Source: Enterobacter asburiae (GTDB lineage: Bacteria > Pseudomonadota > Gammaproteobacteria > Enterobacterales > Enterobacteriaceae). From it: a stretch of 42,213 bases of DNA. A program made the position numbers and the translations under genes. Of this stretch, positions 8,119-17,013 are shown piece after piece (position 1 is the stretch's first letter; every line of letters begins with the position of its first letter). The notes under the pieces are model-generated. The model was given only the letters and a program-made list of their open reading frames with translations, searched no databases and had not been told where the DNA came from. Where the stretch lies: the NCBI RefSeq assembly GCF_008080435.1, contig NZ_VRKN01000022.1, positions 1-42,213 of the forward strand, written 5' to 3'.

Positions 8119-8919
8119 ATGTCCATAACCATCAGCGTCCTGCTGGAAAACCGACTTAAGCCAGGCTCTAAAAATTTGCTGCGTGCTAAAGCTGGGCTCA
8201 GTCTGTTGATACAGGATGAAAATGATTCAGTTCTGTTTGATACCGGACCTGATGATAGCTTCATGCATAACGCAGGTTTAATGGGTGTCGATTTGACAAA
8301 CCTGACCGCGACTGTACTTTCCCACGGTCACTATGACCATTGTGGCGGTGTTCCGTGGTTACCTGATACATGCCGGATAATATGCCATCCAGTGGTGGCG
8401 AGTGAGCGCTACTCTGCAGTAAGGTTTTCAGGCTATACCGCCAGAATAAAAAAATTATCGTTACATAATGATTTTTCACGTTTTCGCATGGAGTACAGCA
8501 GTACCCCAGTACATATCGGGGAACGTTTTATGTGGTCGGGAGAAATCCCTGTAGCCAAACCGTGTGCTTACGGTGTTATCGGTCGTAAGAATGCGAAAGC
8601 GGATTATGTTAAAGATGAGGGGGTTTTAATCTATAAATCCGACTTTGGGCTGATCATTTTTATCGGTTGTGCTCATCGTGGGCTGATTGATACCGTACGC
8701 CACTGCCAGCATATAACCGGGATAAATCATATACATGCCATTTTCGGTGGTTTTCACCTGCGCTGTGCATCACCCCTCAGGCTCTGGAAGGTAAGGCAGT
8801 TTCTACACCGACACAAACCCGATAAAATAATGGCTTGTCATTGTACTGGTAAATGGGGGCGCTTGTGGTTGCCGGGACCAGTCTCTCCGGCAACAGGTGA
8901 TGTTTATGTTATTGGGTAG
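8119..8919 (+). CDS. Metallo-beta-lactamase fold hydrolase (COG1237-like)
   Basis: The chosen start, ATG 8119, has GGGGAAGAG upstream and gives a 266-residue protein beginning MSITISVLLENRLKPGS. The frame is open further upstream, but those codons look non-coding. Metal-binding motif HGHYDHCGG sits near residue 71, IFIGCAHRGLIDT near 185, FGGFHL near 213 and ACHCTGKW near 243. This set is characteristic of the COG1237 branch, annotated as 7,8-dihydropterin-6-methyl-4-(ribofuranosyl)-aminobenzene phosphate synthase-like; true substrates in bacteria are mostly unknown. No signal peptide. It stands alone between IS debris, and the frame is intact. Confidence 0.8.
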   Translation: MSITISVLLENRLKPGSKNLLRAKAGLSLLIQDENDSVLFDTGPDDSFMHNAGLMGVDLTNLTATVLSHGHYDHCGGVPWLPDTCRIICHPVVASERYSAVRFSGYTARIKKLSLHNDFSRFRMEYSSTPVHIGERFMWSGEIPVAKPCAYGVIGRKNAKADYVKDEGVLIYKSDFGLIIFIGCAHRGLIDTVRHCQHITGINHIHAIFGGFHLRCASPLRLWKVRQFLHRHKPDKIMACHCTGKWGRLWLPGPVSPATGDVYVIG

Positions 8920-8983
8920 GGTTTAAATAAACAGCTTTACTATCACGGCACTACTACTGAGCAGTACCATGGCGCCGACGATT

Positions 8984-9682
8984 GGCACGGTTGCAAAGTT
9001 CGTGATGAAGTAGCCTTCAGTTTTAGTGAAAGGCCTTACTACGAGACGACAATAACTCAGTCCGGCAAAACTAGTTGACGTCTAATACCTTACATTTCAA
9101 AGACCCGGCTTACCAGATGCATCTCGCGCAGAGGATGCTCAAAATAAAATGATTCGGCCTGACCTTTGCACAGAGCTCGCATCACCCTGTCCCGTATACA
9201 CCCCGGCGTCGCGCTGATTATCCGTTTCAGCTTACCGTGATCGCATTCAATGGCGTTGTGCCGTTACTTGATCTGTCGGTGTTCAACATCAGGCGGACAC
9301 CGATCCTCCCGTTTCAGTAACGCCAGCGCGCGACCACAGGTAGGGGGGATTTGCCAGCCTTTCACGTTATTTAAAATCTTCCCGAAAAAACGATATGCCG
9401 CTTTACTGTTACGGCACGAGAAAGGATAAAAATAGATGGTCCGGCCTTTGCTCTCAACGGCACGGTACAGATAAGCCCGCCGGCCATTAACTCTGATATC
9501 AGTTTCATCGAGATGCCAGGAGCAGAACCTGAAGGGGGTCGTCAGTACCAGCGCAGCCGTTTTTTCCTTTCAGGTGCATAACGCTGGACCCAGCGGTAAA
9601 TCGTGGAGTGGTCGACATTCACGTTGCGTTCGGCCAGCATCTCCTGCGGTTCACGATCGAGCCAGTACCGGGAAAGTGTTCA
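8984..9682 (-). pseudogene. IS6-family element remnant, second copy
   Basis: GGCACGGTTGCAAA at 8984-8997 is an IS26-type terminal repeat with one mismatch. On the minus strand the transposase is recognisable from EMLAERNVNVDHSTIYRWVQ through KEKTAALVLTT (frameshifted), WHLDETDIRVNG and YLYRAVESKGRTIYFY. The expected DDE tail (AIECDHGKLKRI) follows, ending in a stop at 9090-9092. A stop and at least two frame changes interrupt it. The 5' end of the gene and the second inverted repeat are missing at about 9682. Confidence 0.85.
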
Positions 9683-9696
9683 TTCAGGCAATAATG

Positions 9697-9981
9697 CTAA
9701 ACCTGCGCCTGAAGAATGTCAGTCATTTTTGCCAGAACGTCACGGACTTCAGCTTTATCACAGGCCATGAGTACATCCATTGAAAGCACCTCCAGTCGGG
9801 GCTCACCCAACTGTTTTGCCAGCAGATCGGCATTGAGCGCCAGCATCCTTCTCCCTTCCTTTGAAGGTTTGTGATGATCATCAAGAAACAGGGACAGCAC
9901 TTCGTCCCTGACGTCCTCATCCAGTCTGGAAAAATTCCTGTCACGTAAAATATCCAGAGCAAATTTCGTTAAAGAATCCAT
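9697..9981 (-). CDS. Small hypothetical protein downstream of an alpha/beta hydrolase
   Basis: The 94-residue product (start MDSLTKFALDILRDRNF) is all-helical and charged, with no membrane segment or signal peptide. It repeats short helical motifs (VRDEVLSLF and VRDVLAKMT), suggesting a helical bundle. TTCCTGG-type sequence lies upstream, without an outstanding ribosome site (CAGGAAATAAT precedes ATG). It lies about 90 bp after the hydrolase gene on the same strand and may be co-transcribed. No family recognised. The right end of an IS6 remnant abuts its stop. Confidence 0.5.
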   Translation of the reverse strand: MDSLTKFALDILRDRNFSRLDEDVRDEVLSLFLDDHHKPSKEGRRMLALNADLLAKQLGEPRLEVLSMDVLMACDKAEVRDVLAKMTDILQAQV

Positions 9982-10074
9982 ATTATTTCCTGGTTGTTAT
10001 TTGCTGTTATGTATTTAAGTGCAGATATTTCTCAGGCGGGTTTAATAAGGTCACTCTCTCCCCGGCGAAAACGG

Positions 10075-10938
10075 CTACAGGTGTTCTTTGAACCAGGCAA
10101 CCTGAACATCTGCGACGTGTCTGAAATGTTCGCCTGTATACACATCGTAATGGCGGGCACCGCGCACTTCAAAGAGTTGCTTATCCTTTGCACCAATGGC
10201 ATCGAACAGGGCTTTCCCCTGCTCAGGCGGGTTGACCGTGTCTTCTCCGGCAATCACCACCAGAGAAGGGCAGGTTACAAGCGAAGCATTGCGGGCCGGC
10301 TTATACTGCAGCGTTTCTCTGACCGTCAGGAACGGGATTTTGATGTCCATTTTCGGGTACTGAGCCTTATTTTCCTCAAAGAAAGCTTTTGATTCCACAT
10401 CGTTCAGCACCCGGGTAATGTTAACAAACATTTCCTTGCCGGTGTTTTTTTGCTTCTCGGCCATTTTATCCAGCGTGGCAAGGAAGGCTTCTTTTTCCGC
10501 CACATTCATTTTACCGGTGACAATGTCTTCACCGTCAGCAAATGCAAGCTGGCTGACGATGCAGTTTACCTCCGGAGCTCTGGCTGCCGCACCGAAGACA
10601 TGACACCCGCCAAACGATGTTCCCCACAACCCAATGCGCTGGGTATCCAGTCCGGGGTGTTCCTTTACCCACCCGATGACGGAAAGGATATCGTCAGTCT
10701 GCATGGTAGGGACCAGACGGCCACGCTCTCCTTCACTGTCACCAAACCCCCGATAATCAAATGTGACCGTCGCGAAACCCGCTTGTGTAAAAGCCTCAGC
10801 AAACGCAGGCAGGAGGATATCCTGAATGCCACAGAACCCGTGACACAGGACAACCACCGGGAGGTTTGTATTGTTGCCGGCAGGCGTACGCAGCGTCAGT
10901 GCAATTCCATCAGAAAGCTTATGTGCAGAAACATTCAT
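10075..10938 (-). CDS. Alpha/beta hydrolase (dienelactone hydrolase/acetyl xylan esterase-like)
   Basis: A start at ATG 10938 (MNVSAHKLSDGIALTLRTP) gives 287 residues; an upstream ATG at 10980 is possible. The AAAGGACC before 10938 favours the shorter form. The order VVLCHGFCG (oxyanion HG), FDYRGFGDSEG, WGTSFGG (nucleophile Ser in GxSxG), VVIAGEDTVNP (acid Asp) and GARHYDVY (catalytic His) gives a complete triad. The protein is cytosolic (no signal peptide). Relatives hydrolyse esters or act as prolyl/acyl peptidase-like enzymes; the substrate is unknown. It leads a possible two-gene unit with the small protein after it. The frame is intact. Confidence 0.8.
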   Translation of the reverse strand: MNVSAHKLSDGIALTLRTPAGNNTNLPVVVLCHGFCGIQDILLPAFAEAFTQAGFATVTFDYRGFGDSEGERGRLVPTMQTDDILSVIGWVKEHPGLDTQRIGLWGTSFGGCHVFGAAARAPEVNCIVSQLAFADGEDIVTGKMNVAEKEAFLATLDKMAEKQKNTGKEMFVNITRVLNDVESKAFFEENKAQYPKMDIKIPFLTVRETLQYKPARNASLVTCPSLVVIAGEDTVNPPEQGKALFDAIGAKDKQLFEVRGARHYDVYTGEHFRHVADVQVAWFKEHL

Positions 10939-10980
10939 CAATATTGGTCCTTTATAGTTACCTGTATACAGGTTAAGCAT

Positions 10981-11400
10981 ATGTAATTATTATAAAACAG
11001 TATATCAAAAAACCATACTCCAGGTGTGGCTTATTGCTGATGAGTCTCTGCGGTTATGCCGCCATGCGGGTCGTGATCAAGGTACTGTCAGTTGTCGTTC
11101 TTAGCCTAAAAGGCTGATGTTAGGAATCATTCACACTTTTTTCGGTATTTCGCGCGAAAAATTTGAAGCTGGAGATTAGGCTACGGTGCTGGGTTTAATG
11201 AATTCCCCGTTGCAACCCGTCGAGGGAGCAGGGTGACGTCGTCTTTTTACAACCTGTAGGGTATAACAGCTTATAAGCTGTAAAAAATCAAAAATGATCG
11301 CGTGGGAGGCGTTCTGGCGGTTTGATATGTAGATTGTCGCATCAATGACACGACAATTTATTTGACTTCTCCAGACACCAATAAAAAGTTGAGAAATTAT
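10981..11400. other. Gene-free stretch with two palindromes
   Basis: About 420 bp between the hydrolase promoter side and the end of the AbiEii gene. I see no coding frame. A short stem AGCCT-AAA-AGGCT lies at 11103-11115. A perfect 16-bp palindrome ACAGCTTATAAGCTGT is at 11266-11281, followed by an A-run. The second could be a protein-binding site or a weak terminator; neither can be tied to a gene. Confidence 0.4.
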
Positions 11401-12321
11401 TTATAACTGAAATGAATTATTTTTATCATTTTCAGCATATAACTCTTTTCTGAGTTGGTTCAGTAAATCTTTCAGGCTATCCAGTAAAAATGAAGAAAAC
11501 CCCTCTTTTCCCAGACTTGTTTCATACACTGACGATGGAATAAATCGCTTCATTTCGTTATAGAAGTTGCCCTCTGTGATAATATTGGGAAGTGAGTCAA
11601 CTCTGGCCAGGATATTTTTCTCAAAACCATCAATTTTATAGTCTTTGATTTTTTGGTTAACCAGATTTACGTCTGTTTTTGCACCTTGTTGCTTTAACCA
11701 AAGAAGATCCCACATGTCACGGTATCTGATATAGCGGGTGGTTGCAGGGAATGACACCAGTTTATCGGCCATTACTTCCTCGAGCGTCTCAACCCTTATC
11801 AAGGTATCGCTATATCCATCAGGCAACACTGTATAATTACGAACTAACTGCCGCCAGACATGGGTATAAGCAGGAATATTAGCAACTTCAATTTTGATAC
11901 GTTGTCCGGGAAGATCTTTACGCTCCGGGGCTGTCATAACTGAAATTTGCCACTTATCCACTTTTACTTCTGCATATTCAGGCTCTGCACGTAATTCGTT
12001 TGGTTCTTTAACGGTGACTTCAAGCCCGTATCTTTTTCCAAGGTAATCTTCAATACACTCTTTCATTTGTGCTAAATTAGCGGAGCAAAATTCAGTCCCG
12101 CCAGCAAAATCAAGGTCTTCACTGAAGCGGTTAGAGCCATAACACAGTCGTAACGAAGTGCCTCCCTGAAAGGTCAGGGATTTAAGTAAACCGGCCTCAG
12201 AAAGGCAAAAAAGGATGTCATAATGCAATAACTCTTTTTCTATAACGGGTCGTAAATTAGCCGGCCCCCCCTGGCGAATGGCTTCTTCAACCAGTGCATC
12301 AAACGCCACTTGTTTAGACAT
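11401..12321 (-). CDS. abiEii: AbiEii-family nucleotidyltransferase toxin (type IV toxin-antitoxin)
   Basis: The 306-residue protein carries the DUF1814/AbiEii motifs: FQGGTSLRLCYG (motif I, GGTSLR) near residue 52 and RFSEDLDFAGG (motif II, SxDxD) near 66. EEVMADKL and the YIRYRDMWDLLWLKQQ block (motif III-IV region) come later. These residues form the GTP-binding nucleotidyltransferase site. Its ATG overlaps the end of the AbiEi gene by 8 bp, as is usual. The toxin blocks growth and can abort phage infection; the partner represses the operon. Length and motifs are complete, so I expect it to be active. Confidence 0.9.
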   Translation of the reverse strand: MSKQVAFDALVEEAIRQGGPANLRPVIEKELLHYDILFCLSEAGLLKSLTFQGGTSLRLCYGSNRFSEDLDFAGGTEFCSANLAQMKECIEDYLGKRYGLEVTVKEPNELRAEPEYAEVKVDKWQISVMTAPERKDLPGQRIKIEVANIPAYTHVWRQLVRNYTVLPDGYSDTLIRVETLEEVMADKLVSFPATTRYIRYRDMWDLLWLKQQGAKTDVNLVNQKIKDYKIDGFEKNILARVDSLPNIITEGNFYNEMKRFIPSSVYETSLGKEGFSSFLLDSLKDLLNQLRKELYAENDKNNSFQL

Positions 12322-12847
12322 TTTTCAACTCCCGAGTATCAATCAAATGTGTATTTCGGCCAACCCGATGAAGATCGCGCAGTGCAGTCTCTTTTTTAGC
12401 GAATTTAATGGGTGATTTTGTATCTACCGTACCGTTGAGGATATCGCTTACGGACCTTTGTGTATGTGTTAGCTCAATAACTCCCCAGGGAGTTTTAAAT
12501 TCCCCACCTCTTCCGGTGGTCATCACCGTCAACCTGTCCACTGGGATCTGGGAGATCACGCCATACAGTGAAAGAGCAGACTCAAGGCTGACGTAGTTAT
12601 ACTCGCCCCGGCGGATTGTTCTAACGATATGTTCAAGGATAAAACTGTCTTTTGGCGCACGGTTGTAGACATAGACTCTCTGGGTTGCGCGGGTCAGGAT
12701 GTTCGTATCGACCAGACGCTTGAGAGATGCCTTCAGTGTTCGCTCTGATTCATCGGAAAATATGTTTTTCAAGTCGTTGAAATGAAATACATATCGCCCC
12801 TGATGACTGAACTTATCCAGGGTGTTAATCGCGACCAGTTTATCCAT
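12314..12847 (-). CDS. abiEi: AbiEi-family antitoxin/transcriptional repressor
   Basis: The 177-residue protein has an N-terminal winged-helix region (GRYVFHFNDLKNIF ... LKASLKRLVDTNILTRA). The AbiEi C-terminal antitoxin domain (NYVSLESALSLYGVISQIP, TVMTTGRGGEFKTPWG) follows. In characterised systems this protein neutralises AbiEii without forming a tight complex and represses its own promoter through inverted repeats. Here a 22-bp-arm palindrome and an extra half-site lie within about 115 bp upstream of ATG 12847. Frame intact. Confidence 0.9.
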   Translation of the reverse strand: MDKLVAINTLDKFSHQGRYVFHFNDLKNIFSDESERTLKASLKRLVDTNILTRATQRVYVYNRAPKDSFILEHIVRTIRRGEYNYVSLESALSLYGVISQIPVDRLTVMTTGRGGEFKTPWGVIELTHTQRSVSDILNGTVDTKSPIKFAKKETALRDLHRVGRNTHLIDTRELKNV

Positions 12848-12854
12848 GTAATAC

Positions 12855-12959
12855 CTCTACAGAAAAAACACTTAGAAGTAATCTTAGTGTACACATAGAA
12901 AGTTTAGCACGTACATCTCTACAAAAAAGACACTTTGAAGTGTCTTTTTTGTAGAGATG
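12855..12959. promoter_or_regulatory. Operator region of the abiE operon: long perfect palindrome plus half-site
   Basis: A perfect inverted repeat with 22-bp arms (12914-12935 and 12938-12959) is separated by only 2 bp; its core is AAAAAAGACACTT / AAGTGTCTTTTTT. A diverged copy of one arm, CTCTACAGAAAAAACACTT, lies at 12855-12873 next to the abiEi start. Repeats in this position are the known kind of binding site for AbiEi proteins. The GC-poor stem followed by a T-run could also act as a bidirectional terminator insulating the operon. The dual role is inferred. Confidence 0.7.
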
Positions 12960-12989
12960 ATGTTTTGTAGTATTACACGTATTAAAGTT

Positions 12990-13435
12990 ATACCTGTTAC
13001 GCACGGAAGCCTAACTTTCCCCGTGAATTCAAAATACCCCTGGTTGAACAGTCGATGCAGCCGGGTGTCAGTGTGGCACAACTGGCCCTGTAAAATAATA
13101 TTAACGACAACCTGCTGTTCAACTGGCGACGGCTTTACCGGCAGGAACGGCTCGCCACACAGGCGAATACAGCGATACTGCTGCCACTAAAATTTACTGC
13201 AGAGACTGAAAATCCGGCTCCATTGCCATCTGTTCAGATAAAAGAGTCTCCCTGTTGCGAGTTAGTTCTGCCTGCCGGCACACTGCGCATCCGGGGAACA
13301 CTGACGCCAGACTACTGCAGATGCTCACCCGGGAAATGCAGGCGGACACACGGTGATATCACTTCCTACAGGCTCTCACATCTGGCTGGTTGCCAGCGTG
13401 ACCGATATGCGCAATGGCTTCGTGCGACAGGAAAG
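12990..13435 (+). pseudogene. IS66-family remnant: broken tnpA and first codons of tnpB
   Basis: Reading + strand from about 12990: FPREFKIPLVEQSMQPGVSV, AQLAL, a stop, then NNINDNLLFNWRRLYRQERL, the diagnostic IS66 OrfA HTH region. It continues to CCELVLPAGTLRIRGTLTP and then a frameshift. From ATG 13353 a TnpB (IS66 Orf2) start follows (MISLPTGSHIWLVASVTDMR NGF), which is cut at about 13435 by unrelated sequence. One stop, one frameshift and loss of tnpB/tnpC make it inert. Its sequence differs from the IS66 pieces at 5583 and 17279. Confidence 0.8.
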
Positions 13436-13512
13436 TCGTCTGATGTATTGTTATAACAGAAATCTGGATATAACCCGTCATCCCATTGGCAGTAGCCTTG
13501 TCATGAAACCGG

Positions 13513-13954
13513 GTGCGTTCTATCACGCTTCGCAACGACATCCTTCCGGATGATGAATGGCGACAACTGTGGCAGCGGATGTGTTCACGTCTTGCCCCTC
13601 AGCTGGCCAGCCGTCTCATGGTTAATACCCTGAAGCTGGCGGCAGAGCGGGAAGACATCTCAGCGGTCGCGAAGGGGCTGAACCAGCTGCTGCCGGAGCC
13701 GGGAGAGCCGGATCTGCAGAAGCTGCTCAACTGGCTGGGCGTGAAAGATAAACGCCCGCTGCCGGACGGGAAACTGGTCCAGCACAGCCTGCAGGGTTAT
13801 GACAACCTGATGCAGAAAAAGGCCTGCAGTGACCGATATCCATACGCCTGAAAGGTTGCTCAGAAGGTTACGTCTGACACGCATGGCCTCCGAGTGGCAC
13901 AGCCAGGAGAAACGTGCGCTGGCCGAAGGGTGGACCCCTTGAGGCCCTGACACG
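13513..13954 (+). pseudogene. Unrecognised helical coding fragment with a frameshift
   Basis: From ATG 13513 a 112-codon frame gives a helix-rich product (DEWRQLWQRMCSRLAPQLAS, TLKLAAEREDISAVAKGLNQ, EPDLQKLLNWLG). At about 13830 the frame ends, but a shifted frame continues with similar composition (HTPERLLRRLRLTRMASEWH, then KRALAEGWTP) to about 13948. This suggests one gene with an indel, joined to a DUF1460 piece. I cannot name the family; the start is not supported by a convincing ribosome site. Confidence 0.4.
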
Positions 13955-14439
13955 AAGCCGTGACCAAAAGACGTTCCTGAATAATCTTGCCAAAACCCGC
14001 TACACCGGAGGCAACGTTGACTACCTCAGCCGCCGGCACTTCTTGTCTGACTGGTTCGCCACCTCACCGCGTAACGCCCGGGACGTCACGCCAAATATCA
14101 GCCCTGATTATGTCGTTGTTGACAAGCAGCTTAACCGCAAACCTGGTGGCAGCGAGTACATCCTTGGTCTGAGTATTCATCCTCGTAAAATAAATTACAT
14201 TCCAGGAAAAGCCATCAACCAGCAGGTCATGAACTACCTGAAAAACGGGGGATTATATCGGGGTCTACTCTCCGCTTGACGGGCTGGACGTCTCACATGT
14301 GGGTATCGTGGTTCGCCACGATGGACAGGTGTGGTTCAGGAATGCCTCCTCGCTGGCTGCAAACAAAAAAGTGGTGGACTCGCCGTTTATGGAATATATG
14401 CATTCGATACCGGGCATCGTTGTGTTGCGGGCGGAGTGA
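13955..14439 (+). pseudogene. DUF1460 family (amidase-like) protein, N-terminally cut and frameshifted
   Basis: The frame shows the DUF1460 signature in order: FLNNLAKTRYTGG, YLSRRHFLSDWF, KINYIPGKAI. After a shift come GDYIGVYSPLDGLDVSHVGI, RNASSLAANKKVVDSPFMEY and GIVVLRAE before TGA 14437-14439. The shift falls at a run of five G (14247-14251); four G would restore the frame (NGDYIGVYS). Proteins of this family have an NlpC/P60-like papain fold, and the conserved SHVGI histidine is present. The start of the gene, including any signal peptide and the catalytic Cys region, is replaced by other sequence before 13955. Confidence 0.75.
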
Positions 14440-14579
14440 TCAGGTTATAAATTCAACCATTCATCAACAGCAGTGAAATAATTTTCATCCGTATAATAAA
14501 TAAAATCAAATTCACAGTTTTAGGATTCAGAGACGAGTAATTTCTCATTGATATTTCAATCAAACCTTAAAGGATAAAA

Positions 14580-15587
14580 ATGAAAACAAATTATAGTGTT
14601 AAAAATAAAATCCATAATAATGCAAGAGTTCATGAGAAGAGCACCCCTCTTGCTGATTATGTTTTTCATGATGATTTCGCAAATGGTCTTGAAAATTGGT
14701 CTATCGCATCAGGAGACCCAGTAATAGTTGAGTCAACTGGAGAGTATTTTGTTGAGATTAAGCAGGGTGATGTACTTCGCTCCAAAAAATTAGACAATCT
14801 GTTCAAAAATACAGGTTTTTTCAGATTTTCTTTTAAAATGAAGAAAGCCGAGCAAAGTAACAAGGGCAATTTCTCAATTTATCTTCCAGGGTTCGAACTT
14901 GAGATTATACTAGACAAAAAAACTACAGATACCATCAGCTACGAAAGAATAATTTGTATTCCGGAGATTACTGCAGATACACATTTTATTGCCATTGAAC
15001 TTTCAAGTAGTGACGGAACTGTTTATTTTGGAGATGTTTCTATAGAAGAAGTAGAGGCAACACGAATAGAGTTATTCGATGGTGATTTAATTAATGAAGA
15101 CTGGGTGGCCAATCCAAATTTTACCTATAAGATAGGTAATGATACGACAGGTCGCTTTCTGGAAATAACATCAGATTATGAAGTAAAACCATATGTTCCA
15201 AATGGTTTGTCAAATTTGCTTACTTTAAAGGAATTATTCGGGTCTTATGATCCCACTGTTGGGGCTTATGGTGTTTCTCTGTATGCTGAAGTGAGTCTTG
15301 AGTCTAGCGATATAGAAATTTCAGCTTTTGGCAGAAAAGATGAAGCCTCATATTATTTTAGTCCTTTCGCTAGCTGGGTTAGCAGTAAGGGGCTTCAACA
15401 TAATTTACACATCGATAGCGGAATGACTTTAATAGAAAACACTCAAGATAATAATGATTTAATTGAATACGGTATTGGAGTATGCACAGATGATGATATC
15501 ACCTCCCCACTAAAGACTATATATATTAGGAATATTTACATCTACAAAGGCATCGTTGAAAAAGAAGTTACTCTCAGCTCTCAATAA
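14580..15587 (+). CDS. Orphan protein with two jelly-roll-like (carbohydrate-binding module-like) repeats
   Basis: The 335-residue product has no signal peptide and two similar halves. Residues about 27-160 start with YVFHDDFANGLENWSIASGD, and residues about 160-325 start with RIELFDGDLINEDWVANPNF. Each carries a FxDxxxxxxW opening, GRFLEI/EYFVEI strands and an ending like YFGDVSIEEVE or YIRNIYIYKG. This is the pattern of beta-sandwich CBM/lectin-type modules. AAAGGA precedes ATG 14580 at good spacing and the flanks are AT-rich, unlike neighbouring IS DNA, hinting at separate acquisition. No catalytic domain is present. A carbohydrate- or surface-binding role is inferred only from fold-like features. 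Confidence 0.7.
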   Translation: MKTNYSVKNKIHNNARVHEKSTPLADYVFHDDFANGLENWSIASGDPVIVESTGEYFVEIKQGDVLRSKKLDNLFKNTGFFRFSFKMKKAEQSNKGNFSIYLPGFELEIILDKKTTDTISYERIICIPEITADTHFIAIELSSSDGTVYFGDVSIEEVEATRIELFDGDLINEDWVANPNFTYKIGNDTTGRFLEITSDYEVKPYVPNGLSNLLTLKELFGSYDPTVGAYGVSLYAEVSLESSDIEISAFGRKDEASYYFSPFASWVSSKGLQHNLHIDSGMTLIENTQDNNDLIEYGIGVCTDDDITSPLKTIYIRNIYIYKGIVEKEVTLSSQ

Positions 15588-15899
15588 TGCTGAGAAATTC
15601 AGGGATTTCCATAAACGACTAAGGAAAAGCTGCTGTATTGGTCGATCACATAGATAACAATTATCAGTGTGGTCGGCCAATTGCCAACGTGATCATCTAC
15701 TCATTTTCACTTTGATGCTTGATGGTTAGGAATTTGGATCGCGGGGTTTCGGGAGTAACGGAATGTACAACGCGGTTAAGAGGCTAGTTTCAGTTGCTAT
15801 CGCTTTTAAATTATCGAATTCAGGTTATCCGATTAGATAAAATCCACGGAAAACGGCGTATGGCGCGGGAGCACTCCCTGTCGCTACAGGTAAGTCTGT
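15588..15899. other. Gene-free stretch after the orphan beta protein
   Basis: About 310 bp without a convincing open frame. An imperfect inverted repeat (TTGGTCGATCACA at 15638-15650, TGTGGTCGGCCAA at 15668-15680, two mismatches) could fold into a stem downstream of the gene, but no T-run follows. Nothing else recognisable. Confidence 0.35.
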
Positions 15900-16475
15900 T
15901 CATAAAACAAGCTTACCGAATGGAAGGGACTTCCCCTGGATATGCGACTGATTAAATATTGTGCAATCATGGGGTAAACATAGCCCAGAGGGATTCGTTA
16001 TGACCATCACTACTGTCGGTAGCCAACTGCCGTCAACCCGGCCCTGCGCCAGCATTTCCAGTAACCGCCCCGTGCGCCAGTACTGGACGCTGTGTTTCTG
16101 TCGGCACGCCTGCTCACCCAACGCGTTCGCTACCCAGCTTTTTCCGCACCCTGTCGGACCCGTGATCAGCAGGTTTTTCTTGTGGGTGATGTAATGCCCG
16201 TTCAGCAGTTCACGCATCTGGTCGGCCCGCAGCCCCCGAGAGACCGGGTAATGCAGCCCCTCCGGGGCTGCCTGATACTTCAGGTTGGCGCTTTTTCTCA
16301 GACGTGCCACACGGCCGTTCTCTCTGTTCAGCAACTCGTCATCGACCAGCAGGCCCAGTCGCTCTTCGAACGACAGCTCGTCGTAGGTCTGCGGCGTTTC
16401 TCGTTGGCGTATCAGGCTCCCGGCCATTGCCGGGAGCTTAAGTTGGGTCAGTTTATTTAACAGGTTATCGCTCAT
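15900..16475 (-). pseudogene. istB: IS21 helper ATPase IstB, C-terminal half lost
   Basis: ATG 16475 starts a typical IstB (MSDNLLNKLTQLKLPAMAGS, LVDDELLNRENGRVARLRKS). The Walker A motif GPTGCGKSW lies near residue 107, and HSVQYWRTGRLLEMLAQGRV near 128. After RVDGSWLP the sequence departs from the family (no LLILDDWG Walker B), and the last 40 codons are foreign. Full IstB is about 250 residues. It lies 24 bp after the istA stop, the usual arrangement. Confidence 0.85.
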
Positions 16476-16499
16476 GCCGTTTGTTCCTCTGTTCGTCAG

Positions 16500-16951
16500 T
16501 TAGTGGTAATAGCCAGGACCGCGCAGGTTTTCGTGCTCCAGCGACGCCGGAGGGTGCTCTTCGCTGTGTCGGGATAGCAGCGGCAGAAGTGGGAGTACCC
16601 CATCGCCAGCTCTCCGGCCTGAGCCTTGTATTCCATCCACAGCAGCTGCCGCGTCACGCCGGACTTTCTCATTTCGGTATCGAAGTGGAGCAGGTCGGGT
16701 ATCACCCGTTCTGACGCCGGCGTGCTTTTAGCCGGGAAGATGAGCTTTTCCAGGGCGTCATGGGATATCGCTTCAGGGAGGGGCCATGGCAGAGAGGTGG
16801 CTTTAAAGCGGGCGATAACCTCAAAAACCGTCGATGAGCTGATTTTCATCGTCAGCCCGATACAGCGGTTGGTCAGCTTCTGATCGAACTTGAGCTGAAG
16901 GATCTTAAAACAGGTTTCCATGGAACTCCTGGCTTTTCTCTTTTTGGACAT
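16500..16951 (-). pseudogene. istA: IS21 transposase IstA, large internal deletion
   Basis: The N-terminus is typical: MSKKRKARSSMETCFKILQL, then the HTH KLTNRCIGLTMKISSSTVFE. DTEMRKSGVTRQLLWMEYKA and YSHFCRCYPD follow. The sequence then jumps to the end of the protein in another frame (HPPASLEHENLRGPGYYH, TAA 16500-16502); that C-terminal motif is classic for IstA. The whole DDE catalytic core, about 350 residues, is gone. Starts at 16951 or 16963 are both possible. The deletion joint lies near 16555-16570. Confidence 0.85.
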
Positions 16952-17013
16952 CGATGTCTCCATTGGCGTAAAAATCAGCAATGGAGACCGTGTAAGAAAG
17001 AGTTAATTCCCGG

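Noticed and set aside
5160..9700. Composite transposon bounded by the two IS6 copies (5164 and 8984)
   Set aside because: Both copies are broken and truncated and lack outer repeats, so any composite structure is not demonstrable.
15900..16015. C-terminal 40 codons of the istB frame as real protein
   Set aside because: They do not match IstB after RVDGSWLP and come from unrelated sequence beyond the truncation.
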